Shown here one piece after another: positions 8,825 through 17,102 of a DNA stretch of 63,567 nt; positions within the stretch are counted from its first letter, which is position 1, and every line of letters begins with the position of its first letter. Both the position numbers and the translations under genes were made by a program. The notes under the pieces were generated by a model that did not search any database, had not been told where the DNA came from, and saw nothing but the letters and a program-made list of their open reading frames with translations. This stretch comes from Halochromatium sp. (GTDB lineage Bacteria; Pseudomonadota; Gammaproteobacteria; Chromatiales; Chromatiaceae), in contig POWB01000021.1 in assembly GCA_010912705.1 (NCBI GenBank), positions 32,085-95,651 on the forward strand, written 5' to 3'.

Positions 8825-9871
8825 GTGACCGAGGCTCCGATCGCTCGGGACAGCTTGCAGGGTCGCGCGGATGTTGCCCAGGCTTGCTGGATGCCGAGCG
8901 CCTCGCTGGATGTGCTAGGCGCGCGCGCGACCATGCTGCGGCGGTTGCGTCACTTCTTCGCCGAGCGAGGGGTATTGGAGGTTGAGACGCCATTGCTCTC
9001 GGCCAGCGCCACGACCGATCCGGCACTCGAATCGCTGCAGACCCATTGGTCTGGTGCTGGCTCTGACGCATGCGCGGGGCTCTCTTCGGGTCAAGGGCTC
9101 TATCTGCACACCTCGCCTGAGCTGCCGATGAAGCGGCTGCTGGCTGCTGGCAGTGGTCCGATCTATCAGGTCTGCAAGGTGTTTCGCGATGGTGAGCGTG
9201 GGCGTCGGCACCACCCTGAGTTCAGCCTCTTGGAATGGTATCGGCCGGGATGGAGCCTAACGACATTGATCGACGAGATCACCGAGCTGGTCCGGATCAT
9301 CCTGCAACGGCCTGACCTCGGTTGTGAGGTGTTGCGCTATCGGCAGCTCTTCATGGATCGGTTAGGGATTGATCCTTGGTCGGCTGATCCCTCGATGCTC
9401 AAGGAGGCGGCTCGGGCTGGCGGACTAACCGGCTGCGATCAGCTCGAGCTCGATGCGGACGGTTGGCTGGATCTGCTCATGAGTCAATGCCTCGAGCCTG
9501 ATCTCGGTCGTGGCTGCATGAGCGTTGTTCGTGACTATCCGCCCAGCCAGGCGGCGCTTGCGCGCTTGCGCTCGAGCGATCCCGCCGTCGCCGAGCGTTT
9601 CGAGCTGTATATTGAGGGCATGGAACTGGCCAACGGCTTCGACGAGCTCACTGATGCCGATGAGCAACGCGCTCGGTTCCGCGCCGATCAACGCAGACGT
9701 CAAGCTGCGGGTCAGTGCGTGCCGCCCATCGACGAGGCCTTCTTGGCCGCCCTTGAGGCTGGGATGCCGGCGAGCGCTGGTGTCGCGCTGGGCCTGGATC
9801 GGCTCCTGATGTGTGCACTGGGCGTGGATCGGATTGATGCGGTGCTGGCGTTTCCGGTCGAGCGCGCCTGA
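8825..9871 (+). CDS. epmA: EF-P (R)-beta-lysine ligase EpmA (GenX/PoxA)
   Basis: Class II lysyl-tRNA-synthetase-like enzyme lacking the anticodon-binding domain, about 348 residues. Visible features are FFAERGVLEVETPLLS (motif 1), VCKVFRDGERGRRHHPEFSL (motif 2) and GVALGLDRLLM (motif 3). It activates (R)-beta-lysine and transfers it to EF-P Lys34. The start is uncertain: GTG codons lie at 8789, which overlaps efp by 17 bases, and at 8825, 20 bases after efp. Homology begins near WMPSASLDVL, so 8825 is preferred. Co-directional with efp. Confidence 0.94.
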   Translation: MTEAPIARDSLQGRADVAQACWMPSASLDVLGARATMLRRLRHFFAERGVLEVETPLLSASATTDPALESLQTHWSGAGSDACAGLSSGQGLYLHTSPELPMKRLLAAGSGPIYQVCKVFRDGERGRRHHPEFSLLEWYRPGWSLTTLIDEITELVRIILQRPDLGCEVLRYRQLFMDRLGIDPWSADPSMLKEAARAGGLTGCDQLELDADGWLDLLMSQCLEPDLGRGCMSVVRDYPPSQAALARLRSSDPAVAERFELYIEGMELANGFDELTDADEQRARFRADQRRRQAAGQCVPPIDEAFLAALEAGMPASAGVALGLDRLLMCALGVDRIDAVLAFPVERA

Positions 9872-9940
9872 GGCAACTTCGCGAAAATAAGATCATGCGA
9901 TGAGCAAAGTAGGCACTCACTGGCACCGACTGCGTCCAGT

Positions 9941-11515
9941 TCACGCGTGCTGATCGATCCGTCGCCAGTCGGTCTGCACCAGGTTGCGTTCTGTGCTGGA
10001 GAACACCAATCCTAGCTCGAAGAGTCCCTGACCAGTCGCGGCGCGGTATTTCTGGCTGTAGCCGCGTGTTTGGATCTGCGCTAGCGCCGGGTTGGTCGCC
10101 GGCGGCTGATCAGGCACAAGCTTGATTTCAATAACGTAAATATACTCAGCGAGCTTGACTGTCAGATCGACTTGTCCGTGATTGGTAAGATCCTCGGGGA
10201 TGATCTCGGCATTGAGGCTGGTAAGGAAGGCATAAAGGACGCTGGCGTAGTAGCCCTCGACCTCTGGCAGAGCATTGTTGGTGAAATTGCGCCAGGGAAT
10301 GCTAGCGAACAGGCGTTGGATGACCGTGATCAGGCCCGGCAGATCGCCACTGGTGAGGCTGTCGTAGAGACCGTCTTGGAGGCGGATGCGCTGTTCTTCG
10401 ATGCCCGTATAGCCAGCAATGAACTGATCGTTCAGTGCGAGACGCACCTCTTGGTTGGGTACTTTGAGCGCGAAAATCAGTCGCCCACGCCGCTCTTGGG
10501 TTTTGGCCACAGTCAAATAACCGCTCTGAAACAACAGCGTGATGGGATTGATGCGCTCGATGTCGAAGGAGTCCAGGATCTCCTCGCCGACCTCGAGCTG
10601 CTCCAGATCGGGCAGGAAGTAACGCCGCTGCTGAAATAGCTTGATCAGGAAGCTCGGGCTGCCGGTCTCGAACCAGTAGTTGCGGTAACTGTGGCCCTCA
10701 CTGATAAAAAGCAGGATGTCGTAGGGGTTGTAGACTGGCTCGCCGAGAAAGCGATAGCCGTTGTACCAGCGGCGCAGGTGCTTCCAATCTACGCCCGCGA
10801 GATGGTCGGCAAAGAGCGTTTCCAAATCCCGCTGGGTGTAGCCACAGATGGTTGCGAAAGGGGCACTGAGGGTGATGTCACGCAGTTGATTCAGGCCTGA
10901 GAACAAACTGACCTTGCTGAACTTGGTCACCCCGGTCATAAAGATGAAACGCAGGTGCGCGTCCTCGGCCTTGAGCACCGAGTAGAGATTCTTTAGCCCT
11001 TCGCGCAATGCGGCGGCGCGCTCGGGGTGCTCGATATTGTCGAGGATCGGCTTGTCGTACTCATCGATCAAGACCACCACGTGCTGCTTGCTTTGGGCAT
11101 GGGCGTGGCGGATCAGTGCGCCGAAACAACCGGGGATGTCCTTATCCTGCCAGTTGCAGGCGATTCCAAGCCGCTCGCCATTGGTATTGAGCAGATCGCG
11201 GATGCGCTGATCCAGCTCGGCGCGGTTCTGTACCACACCCGCAGCGAAGTCGAGCAAGATCACCGGATGACGGTGGCTCCAATCCCAGCGGTCATGGATG
11301 TGCAGACCGCGAAACAACGCCTCGCTGCCCTCGAACAGCTCCTTGAGGGTATCGACGAATAGACTCTTGCCGAAGCGCCTGGGGCGCGAGAGGAAATAGG
11401 CCTTGCCCTGTTGCGTTAGCGCCTCTGCTTCGGCCGTCTTGTCGACATAGCAATAACCACCGTCGCGAATTTGGCGGAAGGTTTGGATGCTGAGCGGCAG
11501 GGGCTGAGTAGGCAT
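9941..11515 (-). CDS. AAA-ATPase-like / DUF1703 (PD-(D/E)XK-like) protein
   Basis: About 524 residues from the ATG at 11515; an upstream in-frame start at 11566 would overlap the small upstream gene. The N-terminal part is an AAA-ATPase-like domain with PRRFGKSLFVDTLKELFEG (P-loop-type segment) near residue 50, VVLIDEYDKPI (Walker B) near 150 and FMTGVTKFSKVSLFSGLNQL. The C-terminal part is DUF1703, a PD-(D/E)XK nuclease-like fold, with HGQVDLTVKLAEYIYVIEIK giving the D...E-x-K pattern. Such genes are often multicopy in environmental bacteria and their role is not established. A 65-residue gene precedes it by 13 bases. Confidence 0.9.
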   Translation of the reverse strand: MPTQPLPLSIQTFRQIRDGGYCYVDKTAEAEALTQQGKAYFLSRPRRFGKSLFVDTLKELFEGSEALFRGLHIHDRWDWSHRHPVILLDFAAGVVQNRAELDQRIRDLLNTNGERLGIACNWQDKDIPGCFGALIRHAHAQSKQHVVVLIDEYDKPILDNIEHPERAAALREGLKNLYSVLKAEDAHLRFIFMTGVTKFSKVSLFSGLNQLRDITLSAPFATICGYTQRDLETLFADHLAGVDWKHLRRWYNGYRFLGEPVYNPYDILLFISEGHSYRNYWFETGSPSFLIKLFQQRRYFLPDLEQLEVGEEILDSFDIERINPITLLFQSGYLTVAKTQERRGRLIFALKVPNQEVRLALNDQFIAGYTGIEEQRIRLQDGLYDSLTSGDLPGLITVIQRLFASIPWRNFTNNALPEVEGYYASVLYAFLTSLNAEIIPEDLTNHGQVDLTVKLAEYIYVIEIKLVPDQPPATNPALAQIQTRGYSQKYRAATGQGLFELGLVFSSTERNLVQTDWRRIDQHA

Positions 11516-11528
11516 GGCTGGCCTCCTG

Positions 11529-11726
11529 CTAAGGCCGTTTTCCGCAGGGAATGAAGCGACCCCCAATGATTTTCAGCGTTTCATCGACCTCGATCTCGAT
11601 CTCACCATAGTCGCCAAACTTGAAATAGCGAGAACAGGTCTCATGGTCCAAACCGAGCTGTTCGCTCAGCTCCCACCAGAGATCAGGGGCTTTGAGCATA
11701 TCGAGTCGTATCGTTGCGGTTTTCAT
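11529..11726 (-). CDS. Small conserved-looking hypothetical protein
   Basis: 65 residues, acidic C-terminal half (FGDYGEIEIEVDETLKIIGG), no signal peptide or membrane segment. It sits 13 bases upstream of the AAA-ATPase/DUF1703 gene on the same strand, so the two are probably translated from one message. I do not recognise a family. The case for a real gene is the tight spacing and the balanced composition; no function can be proposed. Confidence 0.55.
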   Translation of the reverse strand: MKTATIRLDMLKAPDLWWELSEQLGLDHETCSRYFKFGDYGEIEIEVDETLKIIGGRFIPCGKRP

Positions 11727-11827
11727 CGGGGTTTGGTTACCGTCGGAGTGGCGAAATAGGGATTATTCTGCAGTCAAGCGCCCTCTGATCGTCACCTGGG
11801 TGAGGCCATTGCTGCACGAGGGCTTAG

Positions 11828-12754
11828 TTAGTCTTGTCCTGATCGCGATTGGCCGTCTGGAAATAGAGGCTGCCAATGGCCGATCGTTTGCCCGCAACGC
11901 AGGGTTGCGCCAGGCTGCAGGGCTGGCTCCCAGCGCGCGCGCTGGGCAGGTAGGAGCAAGATGACGGTTGAGCCCATATTAAAGCGACCGAGTTCTTCGC
12001 CTTGGTCCAGGCTTGGGTCCTCGTCTCCGGCCGGCTCGATCCGCATCGTCCGCGCGCGCGGTGGCGTCAAGCGACCAGACCAGATGGTTTCGATGCTACC
12101 AACGAAGATTGCGCCAACCAACACCAAGATCATTGGGCCTGCCTGGCTGTCGAAGACACAAATCACGCGCTCGTTACGCGCAAAGAGTCCTGGGACGGCA
12201 GCAACCGTGGTTGGATTGACGCTGAACAGCCGGCCTGGCACGAGGATGGTCTGCCGCAGACGACCGGCGCAAGGCATGTGGATGCGGTGATAGTCCCCGG
12301 GTGATAGATAGAGGGTTGCAAAGAGGCCATTACGGAACGGAGCTGCGAGCGCTTGATTGCCCCCAAGCAAGGCCTCGAGCGCATAATCCTGTCCCTTGGC
12401 TTGGATCAGCTGGTCTTGTTCGATGACCCCGATCTGGCTGATGCGGCCGTCGACCGGCGAGGCAATGGCGTTCGCCATGGTCGGCATCGGTCTTGTCCCA
12501 GCTCGAAGTGAGCGGGTAAAGAAGGCGTTAAAGCTTGAATAGGACTGCGGGTCAGGGTTTGCAGCCTCGCCGAGATTGACGCGAAAGAGGCGCACGTAGA
12601 GCCGGATCATCCAAGGGACGATCCAGGGCCAACGTCTTTGAGTCAGCCAGCACATCGCAGTCGATAAACTCTGCTGCGGTAGCAGGTATTGCAGACTGAC
12701 GAAGAGTCGCGCGCTTGGTGTGGGTTTGTCGCTGCTTGGGGGTGGGTTGGTCAC
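11828..12754 (-). CDS. psd: Phosphatidylserine decarboxylase proenzyme
   Basis: 308 residues, GTG start at 12754. It aligns along its length with the E. coli-type enzyme: RLFVSLQYLLPQ near the start, FNAFFTRSLR, SPVDGRISQIG, YLSPGDYHRIHMPC, LFARNERVICVF and VGSIETIWSG. The autocleavage site is FNMGST near residue 266 (family LGST), where cleavage between Gly and Ser yields the alpha subunit with its pyruvoyl cofactor. It makes phosphatidylethanolamine at the inner membrane. The upstream same-strand gene is the SCO-like protein, and the gap between them is filled with tandem repeats. Confidence 0.96.
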   Translation of the reverse strand: MTNPPPSSDKPTPSARLFVSLQYLLPQQSLSTAMCWLTQRRWPWIVPWMIRLYVRLFRVNLGEAANPDPQSYSSFNAFFTRSLRAGTRPMPTMANAIASPVDGRISQIGVIEQDQLIQAKGQDYALEALLGGNQALAAPFRNGLFATLYLSPGDYHRIHMPCAGRLRQTILVPGRLFSVNPTTVAAVPGLFARNERVICVFDSQAGPMILVLVGAIFVGSIETIWSGRLTPPRARTMRIEPAGDEDPSLDQGEELGRFNMGSTVILLLPAQRARWEPALQPGATLRCGQTIGHWQPLFPDGQSRSGQD

Positions 12755-12841
12755 TGGTGGTGAGTGGTGAGTGGTGAGTGGTGAGTGGAGAGTAGTGAGT
12801 GGTGAGTGGAGAGTAGTGAGTGGTTAGTGGTTAGTGGTTGG
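12755..12841. repeat. Heptamer-type tandem repeat (gagtggt and variants)
   Basis: About 12 imperfect copies of a 7-base unit (gagtggt, gagtgga, gagtagt, tagtggt) fill the gap between the SCO-like gene and psd. The last codons of the SCO-like gene (encoding NTNH) are made from this repeat. It resembles the short tandemly repeated heptamers described in cyanobacteria. A second heptamer array occurs after dacB in this window. Confidence 0.9.
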
Positions 12842-13478
12842 TGTTTGGCGCTGGTTTGCTTGGGAGGGCGTTGGGTTGCTCGGATATTGCCTTGAGGTCT
12901 GCTGCGATGCTGGCTGCTGATTGACCTCCTGAGAATAGGCTGATTAGGCGCGCTTTGGGATCAACCAAGAAGAGCGGGGGTGGCAGGTCTGTACCCTCCA
13001 CGGGTGCACGCTGCGCTGCACCTAGGGTCTGCTTCAGCTCGGCTAGCGGCTGTTCAGGGGCACTGAGGACGCGCAAGCTGGGTGTGAGCTGCTCGAAGTC
13101 GCGTGCTAGGACTGGCGCGTCATCAGCGCTGATGAGCAATAGCTTAAGCTGCCCGCGCAGCTTGGGCTGGTCGGCAATTCGGTTTGAGATCTCGATGAGG
13201 CGCGCGACTCCGCGGTGTCCGACTGCACTCCCTGGCGAGCCGAAGGCGATCAGCGACCAGGCCCCACGCAGATTGTCGCGGCTGAAGGGGCCTTGAGGAC
13301 CATGCAGCTCGAGCTTGGGCAGATCGATGGGCGGGCGGAGCAAAACGCCCTCGATCCGCAGCGGTGTCTGATGGGCATGCTGGAACTGGTTGCCCCACTG
13401 ATAGCCGATCAAGAACAGGCCAACCGCGGCAACCGCCATGATCAGGCGGGCGAGGTAGGGACGCGAGGAGCGTTTCAT
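12831..13478 (-). CDS. SCO1/SenC-like thioredoxin-fold membrane protein without metal-binding cysteines
   Basis: 215 residues with an N-terminal membrane anchor (about residues 10-27). The order of elements follows the SCO family: LELHGPQGPFSRDNLRGAWSLIAFGSPGSAVGHRGV, then LKLLLISADD, then PPPLFLVDPKARLISLFSGG. SCO proteins have a CxxxC copper site after the first strand; here the aligned segment is GSPGSAVGH with no cysteine. Copper delivery or thiol exchange by the usual mechanism is therefore unlikely. It lies upstream of psd on the same strand. The family call comes from this layout and is moderate. Confidence 0.75.
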   Translation of the reverse strand: MKRSSRPYLARLIMAVAAVGLFLIGYQWGNQFQHAHQTPLRIEGVLLRPPIDLPKLELHGPQGPFSRDNLRGAWSLIAFGSPGSAVGHRGVARLIEISNRIADQPKLRGQLKLLLISADDAPVLARDFEQLTPSLRVLSAPEQPLAELKQTLGAAQRAPVEGTDLPPPLFLVDPKARLISLFSGGQSAASIAADLKAISEQPNALPSKPAPNTNH

Positions 13479-13497
13479 CCCTAAACCGCTTGGCGCG

Positions 13498-13583
13498 GCT
13501 GGACATCAGCCGAGCCTGGCCCCTTAAAACATGGCCCCCTAGAACAGATAAACTGTGGCTGGACATCGATCGAGTCCGGCCCC
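13498..13583. repeat. Short direct repeat in the intergenic region before msrB
   Basis: The 26-base block beginning gctggacatcagccgagcc at 13498 recurs with a few changes at 13558, exactly 60 bases later. The remaining intergenic sequence (13479-13778) contains a possible -10 (tatgat near 13638) and no gene I can support. Confidence 0.45.
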
Positions 13584-13778
13584 ATACAGCGCGGCAGAAT
13601 AGACAGGAGCGCGTAGGCGGGCATGGCATTAATCTTGCTATGATGGGAAGAAACGAGGGTCGTGCCACAGCGTCTGAGCGATCAGTGCTGGACGAGGGCT
13701 GAAGGCTGAGTATAGCGATCCGCGCGAGGCCGCCTCAACCAACCTCACCACTTCCAAAACTCAGAAGGCCAATGAGCG

Positions 13779-14177
13779 ATGACTGAAAAGATCCACAAGA
13801 CCGAGGCCGAGTGGCGCGAGCAGCTCAGCGCGGAGCAATACCGAGTGCTGCGTGAGCAGGGTACCGAGCCTGCCTTTACCGGCGCCTATTTCGATACCAA
13901 GACGCCAGGTCGTTATCGTTGTGCGGCCTGTGGCGCTGAGCTGTTCGACGCTGAGCAGAAGTTCGATTCCGGCAGCGGTTGGCCGAGTTTCTACGCACCG
14001 CTCAGCGCGTCTGCGGTCGAGACCCAGACCGATAGCAGCTATGGCATGCAACGTACCGAGGTGCATTGTGCTCGCTGCAATTCCCATCTTGGCCATGTAT
14101 TCCCGGATGGACCGCGGCCGACCGGCTTGCGCTACTGCATCAACTCGGTGTCGCTGGAGCTTGAAGCCAAGGCTTGA
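13779..14177 (+). CDS. msrB: Peptide-methionine (R)-S-oxide reductase
   Basis: 132 residues, full-length MsrB. Two zinc-binding CxxC pairs are visible (RCAACGAEL near residue 45 and [11 protein letters not shown] near 95). The signature GSGWPSFY lies near residue 67, and the catalytic cysteine is in [12 protein letters not shown] near residue 120. It reduces the R epimer of methionine sulfoxide in proteins, using thioredoxin. No signal peptide, so cytoplasmic. Confidence 0.97.
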   Translation: MTEKIHKTEAEWREQLSAEQYRVLREQGTEPAFTGAYFDTKTPGRYRCAACGAELFDAEQKFDSGSGWPSFYAPLSASAVETQTDSSYGMQRTEVHCARCNSHLGHVFPDGPRPTGLRYCINSVSLELEAKA

Positions 14178-14301
14178 GGGCATTAGGCGGCTGTCGCTCA
14201 GATCGAGCCGCGGCCTGGGCCTTGTCGTCCTGCATAAGGGGGAATGGACCTGCTGCTGAGTGATGACAGCCCCGTGTTATGCTCGCGGCAAGCTTTCTTC
14301 A

Positions 14302-15543
14302 ATGCTGTCGATCCGAGTGTCTCCCATGTGCGTTTCGTCGTCTGCTTCGCGCCCTAGGGCTGGTTTATTGGTGGGTCTCTTGCTTGGGCTCGCGCTGGTC
14401 GGTTCTGCCATTGCCGGTCCCGTTGAGCAAGCACAGGCCCTGCAGGATGCAAGCCTCGTGGTCAGCGATGGCCGTCAATTGCTGATTGCCGATCAGCCGG
14501 ACCGGTTACTGGTTCCGGCCTCGACCATGAAACTGGTCACGGCCTTGGCGGCGATTGAGCATTGGGGTCTGAAACACCGCTTTGAGACAGGCTTCTATCT
14601 GGGCAGGGATGACCGGCTCTGGGTGCGGGGAGGCGGTGATCCCTATCTGGTCTCAGAGGAGCTCGATCAGGCCGTGAGCGCGCTGAAGGCCGCCGGTGTG
14701 CGCTCGGTGGCCGGGCTTGGGCTCGATGCCGAGCTGTTCGGGACGCAGGTGGTCATTCCAGGGCGCTCCTCGAGCAATAACCCTTATGACGCGCCGGTGA
14801 CTGCGCTCGCGGTCAACTTCAACACGGTGAGCCTCCTGGTGTCGTCTGGGCGCATCACCAGTGCTGAGGCGCAAACGCCGATTACCCCGACTGCTCAGCA
14901 GCTCGGCCGTGGACTCGGGGCGGGTAAGCACCGCGTGAATCTGGTCGACGGCAAGACCGCCGTCCAGCACTTCGGCGAGGTGCTGAAGGCAAAGCTGCAG
15001 CAGGCTGGCATCCAAGTCCGCGGTACGACTGAGATCGGCGCCCTGCCGCAGTCCGCGACCTTGATCTACAACCATCGCAACAGTCGGACGCTTGAGCAGG
15101 TGATCAAGAATATGCTCGAGTATTCCACCAACTTCGTTGCCAATGGTCTGTTCCTGATGCTCGGTGAGCAGGGCGGTCGTGCCAGCATGGCGAACTCGCA
15201 GCGGGCGGTGGAGCGTTGGGCGCGGCAGACCTTCGGCTGGCGTGACTTCCGCATCGAGGATGGTGCTGGCCTTTCGCGCGGTAATCGCCTCAGCGGGCGA
15301 CAGATGCTCGATGTGCTCGAGCGGCTACGGCCGCATCTCGATCTGCTGCCTCAGCAGGATAATGATGCTGATGTACGCGCTAAGACAGGCACCCTGTCTG
15401 GGGTCAGTACCTACGCTGGATTCGTCCGTCGTGGGCGCGACTGGCTGCCGTTCAGCCTGATGATCAATCAGCCGGTGGCCTATGGCTTCCGCCTTGAGGT
15501 GGCGAGCGCGCTGGCGCGGAGTTCGGCATTGTTTAAGCAATGA
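14302..15543 (+). CDS. dacB: D-alanyl-D-alanine carboxypeptidase/endopeptidase (PBP4 family)
   Basis: Serine-type penicillin-binding protein of the DacB/PBP4 class. The three active-site motifs are present: SxxK in VPASTMKLVTALA, SxN in EYSTNFVANGLF, and KTG in VRAKTGTLSGVSTYAGF. A hydrophobic signal segment (AGLLVGLLLGLALVGSAIAG) precedes the mature protein, so it acts in the periplasm on peptidoglycan cross-links. At about 413 residues it is somewhat shorter than the E. coli protein, mainly in the domain inserted between SxxK and SxN. Starts at 14260/14263 and 14326 are also possible; 14302 was chosen because a -10-like gttatgct lies at about 14274. Confidence 0.93.
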   Translation: MLSIRVSPMCVSSSASRPRAGLLVGLLLGLALVGSAIAGPVEQAQALQDASLVVSDGRQLLIADQPDRLLVPASTMKLVTALAAIEHWGLKHRFETGFYLGRDDRLWVRGGGDPYLVSEELDQAVSALKAAGVRSVAGLGLDAELFGTQVVIPGRSSSNNPYDAPVTALAVNFNTVSLLVSSGRITSAEAQTPITPTAQQLGRGLGAGKHRVNLVDGKTAVQHFGEVLKAKLQQAGIQVRGTTEIGALPQSATLIYNHRNSRTLEQVIKNMLEYSTNFVANGLFLMLGEQGGRASMANSQRAVERWARQTFGWRDFRIEDGAGLSRGNRLSGRQMLDVLERLRPHLDLLPQQDNDADVRAKTGTLSGVSTYAGFVRRGRDWLPFSLMINQPVAYGFRLEVASALARSSALFKQ

Positions 15544-15550
15544 TATGTAG

Positions 15551-15592
15551 GATGAGGGATGAGGGATGAGGGATGAGGGATGAGGGATGAGA
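15551..15592. repeat. Heptamer tandem repeat (gatgagg)n after dacB
   Basis: About six perfect copies of gatgagg start 10 bases after the dacB stop codon. It is the second 7-base array in the window, again at a gene 3' end. Confidence 0.92.
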
Positions 15593-15651
15593 ATAAAGAG
15601 GGTGCGGCCTCGATATGATGTCGCGTGATGTTGTGACGTGGCAAGAAGAGG

Positions 15652-15774
15652 CTCGCGCAGAGACGCAGAGGCGCAAAGGAAGAAAGAACTTGCTCGATGT
15701 TCCCAGTGCGCTTCTCTTGTCCTTCTCTTCTTCTCTTCTTCTCTTCTTCTCTGCGCCTTTGCGTCTCTGCGCGA
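15652..15774. repeat. Inverted repeat around a pyrimidine-rich tract
   Basis: The left arm starts ctcgcgcagagacgcagagg at 15652. The right arm at 15751-15774 is its reverse complement with one mismatch over about 25 bases. The 70-80 bases between the arms contain a (cttctct)n-like pyrimidine tract. No reading frame in it looks real. It looks like a small dispersed element or a long hairpin in the space between dacB and the protease gene. Confidence 0.7.
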
Positions 15775-15861
15775 GAGATCTTTTTATGATGTCATCTACG
15801 CGACATGGCACCATCTGATTGAAATTATGCGGAGGCCGCACCCCCGTAGCAATAAAGGGTA

Positions 15862-16908
15862 ATGCAAGGTTTTGTTTTGATTAGACTTTATTTGCTTAAA
15901 TCGGCGTCTTTTGCGGTCTGTTGTTTGGGCGAGCTTGCAGGCTTGCGCTTGCCAATCCCGTTATCGGGAAGGGCGGCGGCGTGCCCCTCTGTGCTCAGGC
16001 CGCTGCTTGGGTTGCGCTTGGTGCGGGCGGTCATCGGTGCTCGACCGGCTGCCTCGTTGGCGCTCCTCTTGGCGCTTGCCTTGATGCTCGTCGGTGGCTG
16101 TGCGACCACGACCAGTGCGCCACCATTCGAGAGCGGCTCGCCGCGCACACCCATGCCAGCGGATCAGCAGGGCGCAGCGCTGCCGGTTTATCTGAAAGGC
16201 ATCGGTAGTAAAGGTTATCCCTCGTTAGCGCCCTTGCTGCGCTCGATCACGCCTGCGGTGGTCAATATCTCGGTCGACTCGGAGACTCGGTTCGAGGAGC
16301 ATCCCTTCCTGCGTGATCCGGCCTTTCGCCGTTTCCTCGAGCGGTTCGATCTGCCGCTGCCAGAGCCGATGCAGCGTCAGCGCACCCAGAGTGTTGGCTC
16401 GGGTGTGATCATCGATGCCGGGCGTGGCTATGTCTTGACCAATGCGCATGTGATCCGCGATGCGACCGAGATCACCGTCACCCTTAAGGACCGACGCAGC
16501 TTCCAGGCGACCCTGATCGGCAGCGATGCCAGCGCCGATACTGCGGTGTTGCGGATTCCGCCGGTGAGGACGCCGGCATTGCGTTTCGGTGATTCGTCGG
16601 CGCTGGAGGTTGGTGACTTCGTGGTCGCGATCGGCAATCCGTTTGGCATCGGTCAGACCGTGACCTCGGGGATTGTCAGTGCTGTCGGGCGCGGGGGCAT
16701 CGCTGGCGACACCCTCGGTGGTCTGATCCAAACCGATGCCTCGATCAATCCCGGTAACTCTGGCGGTCCTCTCGTCAACCTGGCCGGTGAGGTCGTCGGC
16801 ATCAATACTGCCCTCATCGGCCCCTCTGGCGGCAATGTCGGCATTGGCTTCTCGGTGCCGAGCAACCGCGTCCAGCGCGCCATGCGCCGCATCATCGGTC
16901 AGCGCTGA
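15862..16908 (+). CDS. HtrA/DegP-like trypsin-fold serine protease, lipoprotein, no PDZ domain
   Basis: The S1C-type protease domain has its catalytic triad visible: His in VLTNAHVIRD, Asp in ASADTAVLRI and Ser in INPGNSGGPLVN. The protein ends just after the protease domain (GIGFSVPSNRVQRAMRRI) and so lacks the PDZ domains of DegP and DegS. A lipobox (ALMLVGGC) lies about 75 residues from the ATG at 15862, an unusually long leader; a GTG at 16021 would give a normal-length lipoprotein signal. It is probably anchored in the outer or inner membrane and acts in periplasmic protein quality control. No obvious operon partner. Confidence 0.9.
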   Translation: MQGFVLIRLYLLKSASFAVCCLGELAGLRLPIPLSGRAAACPSVLRPLLGLRLVRAVIGARPAASLALLLALALMLVGGCATTTSAPPFESGSPRTPMPADQQGAALPVYLKGIGSKGYPSLAPLLRSITPAVVNISVDSETRFEEHPFLRDPAFRRFLERFDLPLPEPMQRQRTQSVGSGVIIDAGRGYVLTNAHVIRDATEITVTLKDRRSFQATLIGSDASADTAVLRIPPVRTPALRFGDSSALEVGDFVVAIGNPFGIGQTVTSGIVSAVGRGGIAGDTLGGLIQTDASINPGNSGGPLVNLAGEVVGINTALIGPSGGNVGIGFSVPSNRVQRAMRRIIGQR

Positions 16909-17011
16909 AAGCGGCCGTCGGATTGCCATGGCTTGAAGGCTAACGAAAACCATACGCAATTCGGCGCGAGCCTCTCCGTTAATCGCCTTATCGATCCGGT
17001 CAGCTTGGGCG

Positions 17012-17051
17012 CCGTCATCAAACTGAAATGCACTTGTCATATCATAACAAC
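17012..17051 (+). promoter_or_regulatory. Two phased PhoB boxes upstream of pstS
   Basis: ccgtcatcaaactgaaat (17012-17029) matches the 18-base Pho box consensus at about 14 positions. ttgtcatatcataacaac starts 22 bases later and has a perfect first half-site. The GTCAT/TGAAAT/TGTCAT units repeat every 11 bases, the spacing PhoB dimers require. They end about 50 bases before the pstS start, so phosphate-limitation control by PhoB is likely. Confidence 0.65.
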
Positions 17052-17102
17052 AGTTTGAGCAGACAATAGGGGGCTCGATTCACCCGCTGATGGAGTCTCT
17101 CC

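Noticed and set aside
10172..11362. Several long plus-strand frames opposite the AAA-ATPase/DUF1703 gene
   Set aside because: They are shadows of a well-supported gene on the other strand.
15533..15862. Open frames on both strands through the heptamer array and inverted repeat
   Set aside because: They are translations of repeats (FFSASLRLCA-like), lack start sites and look fortuitous.
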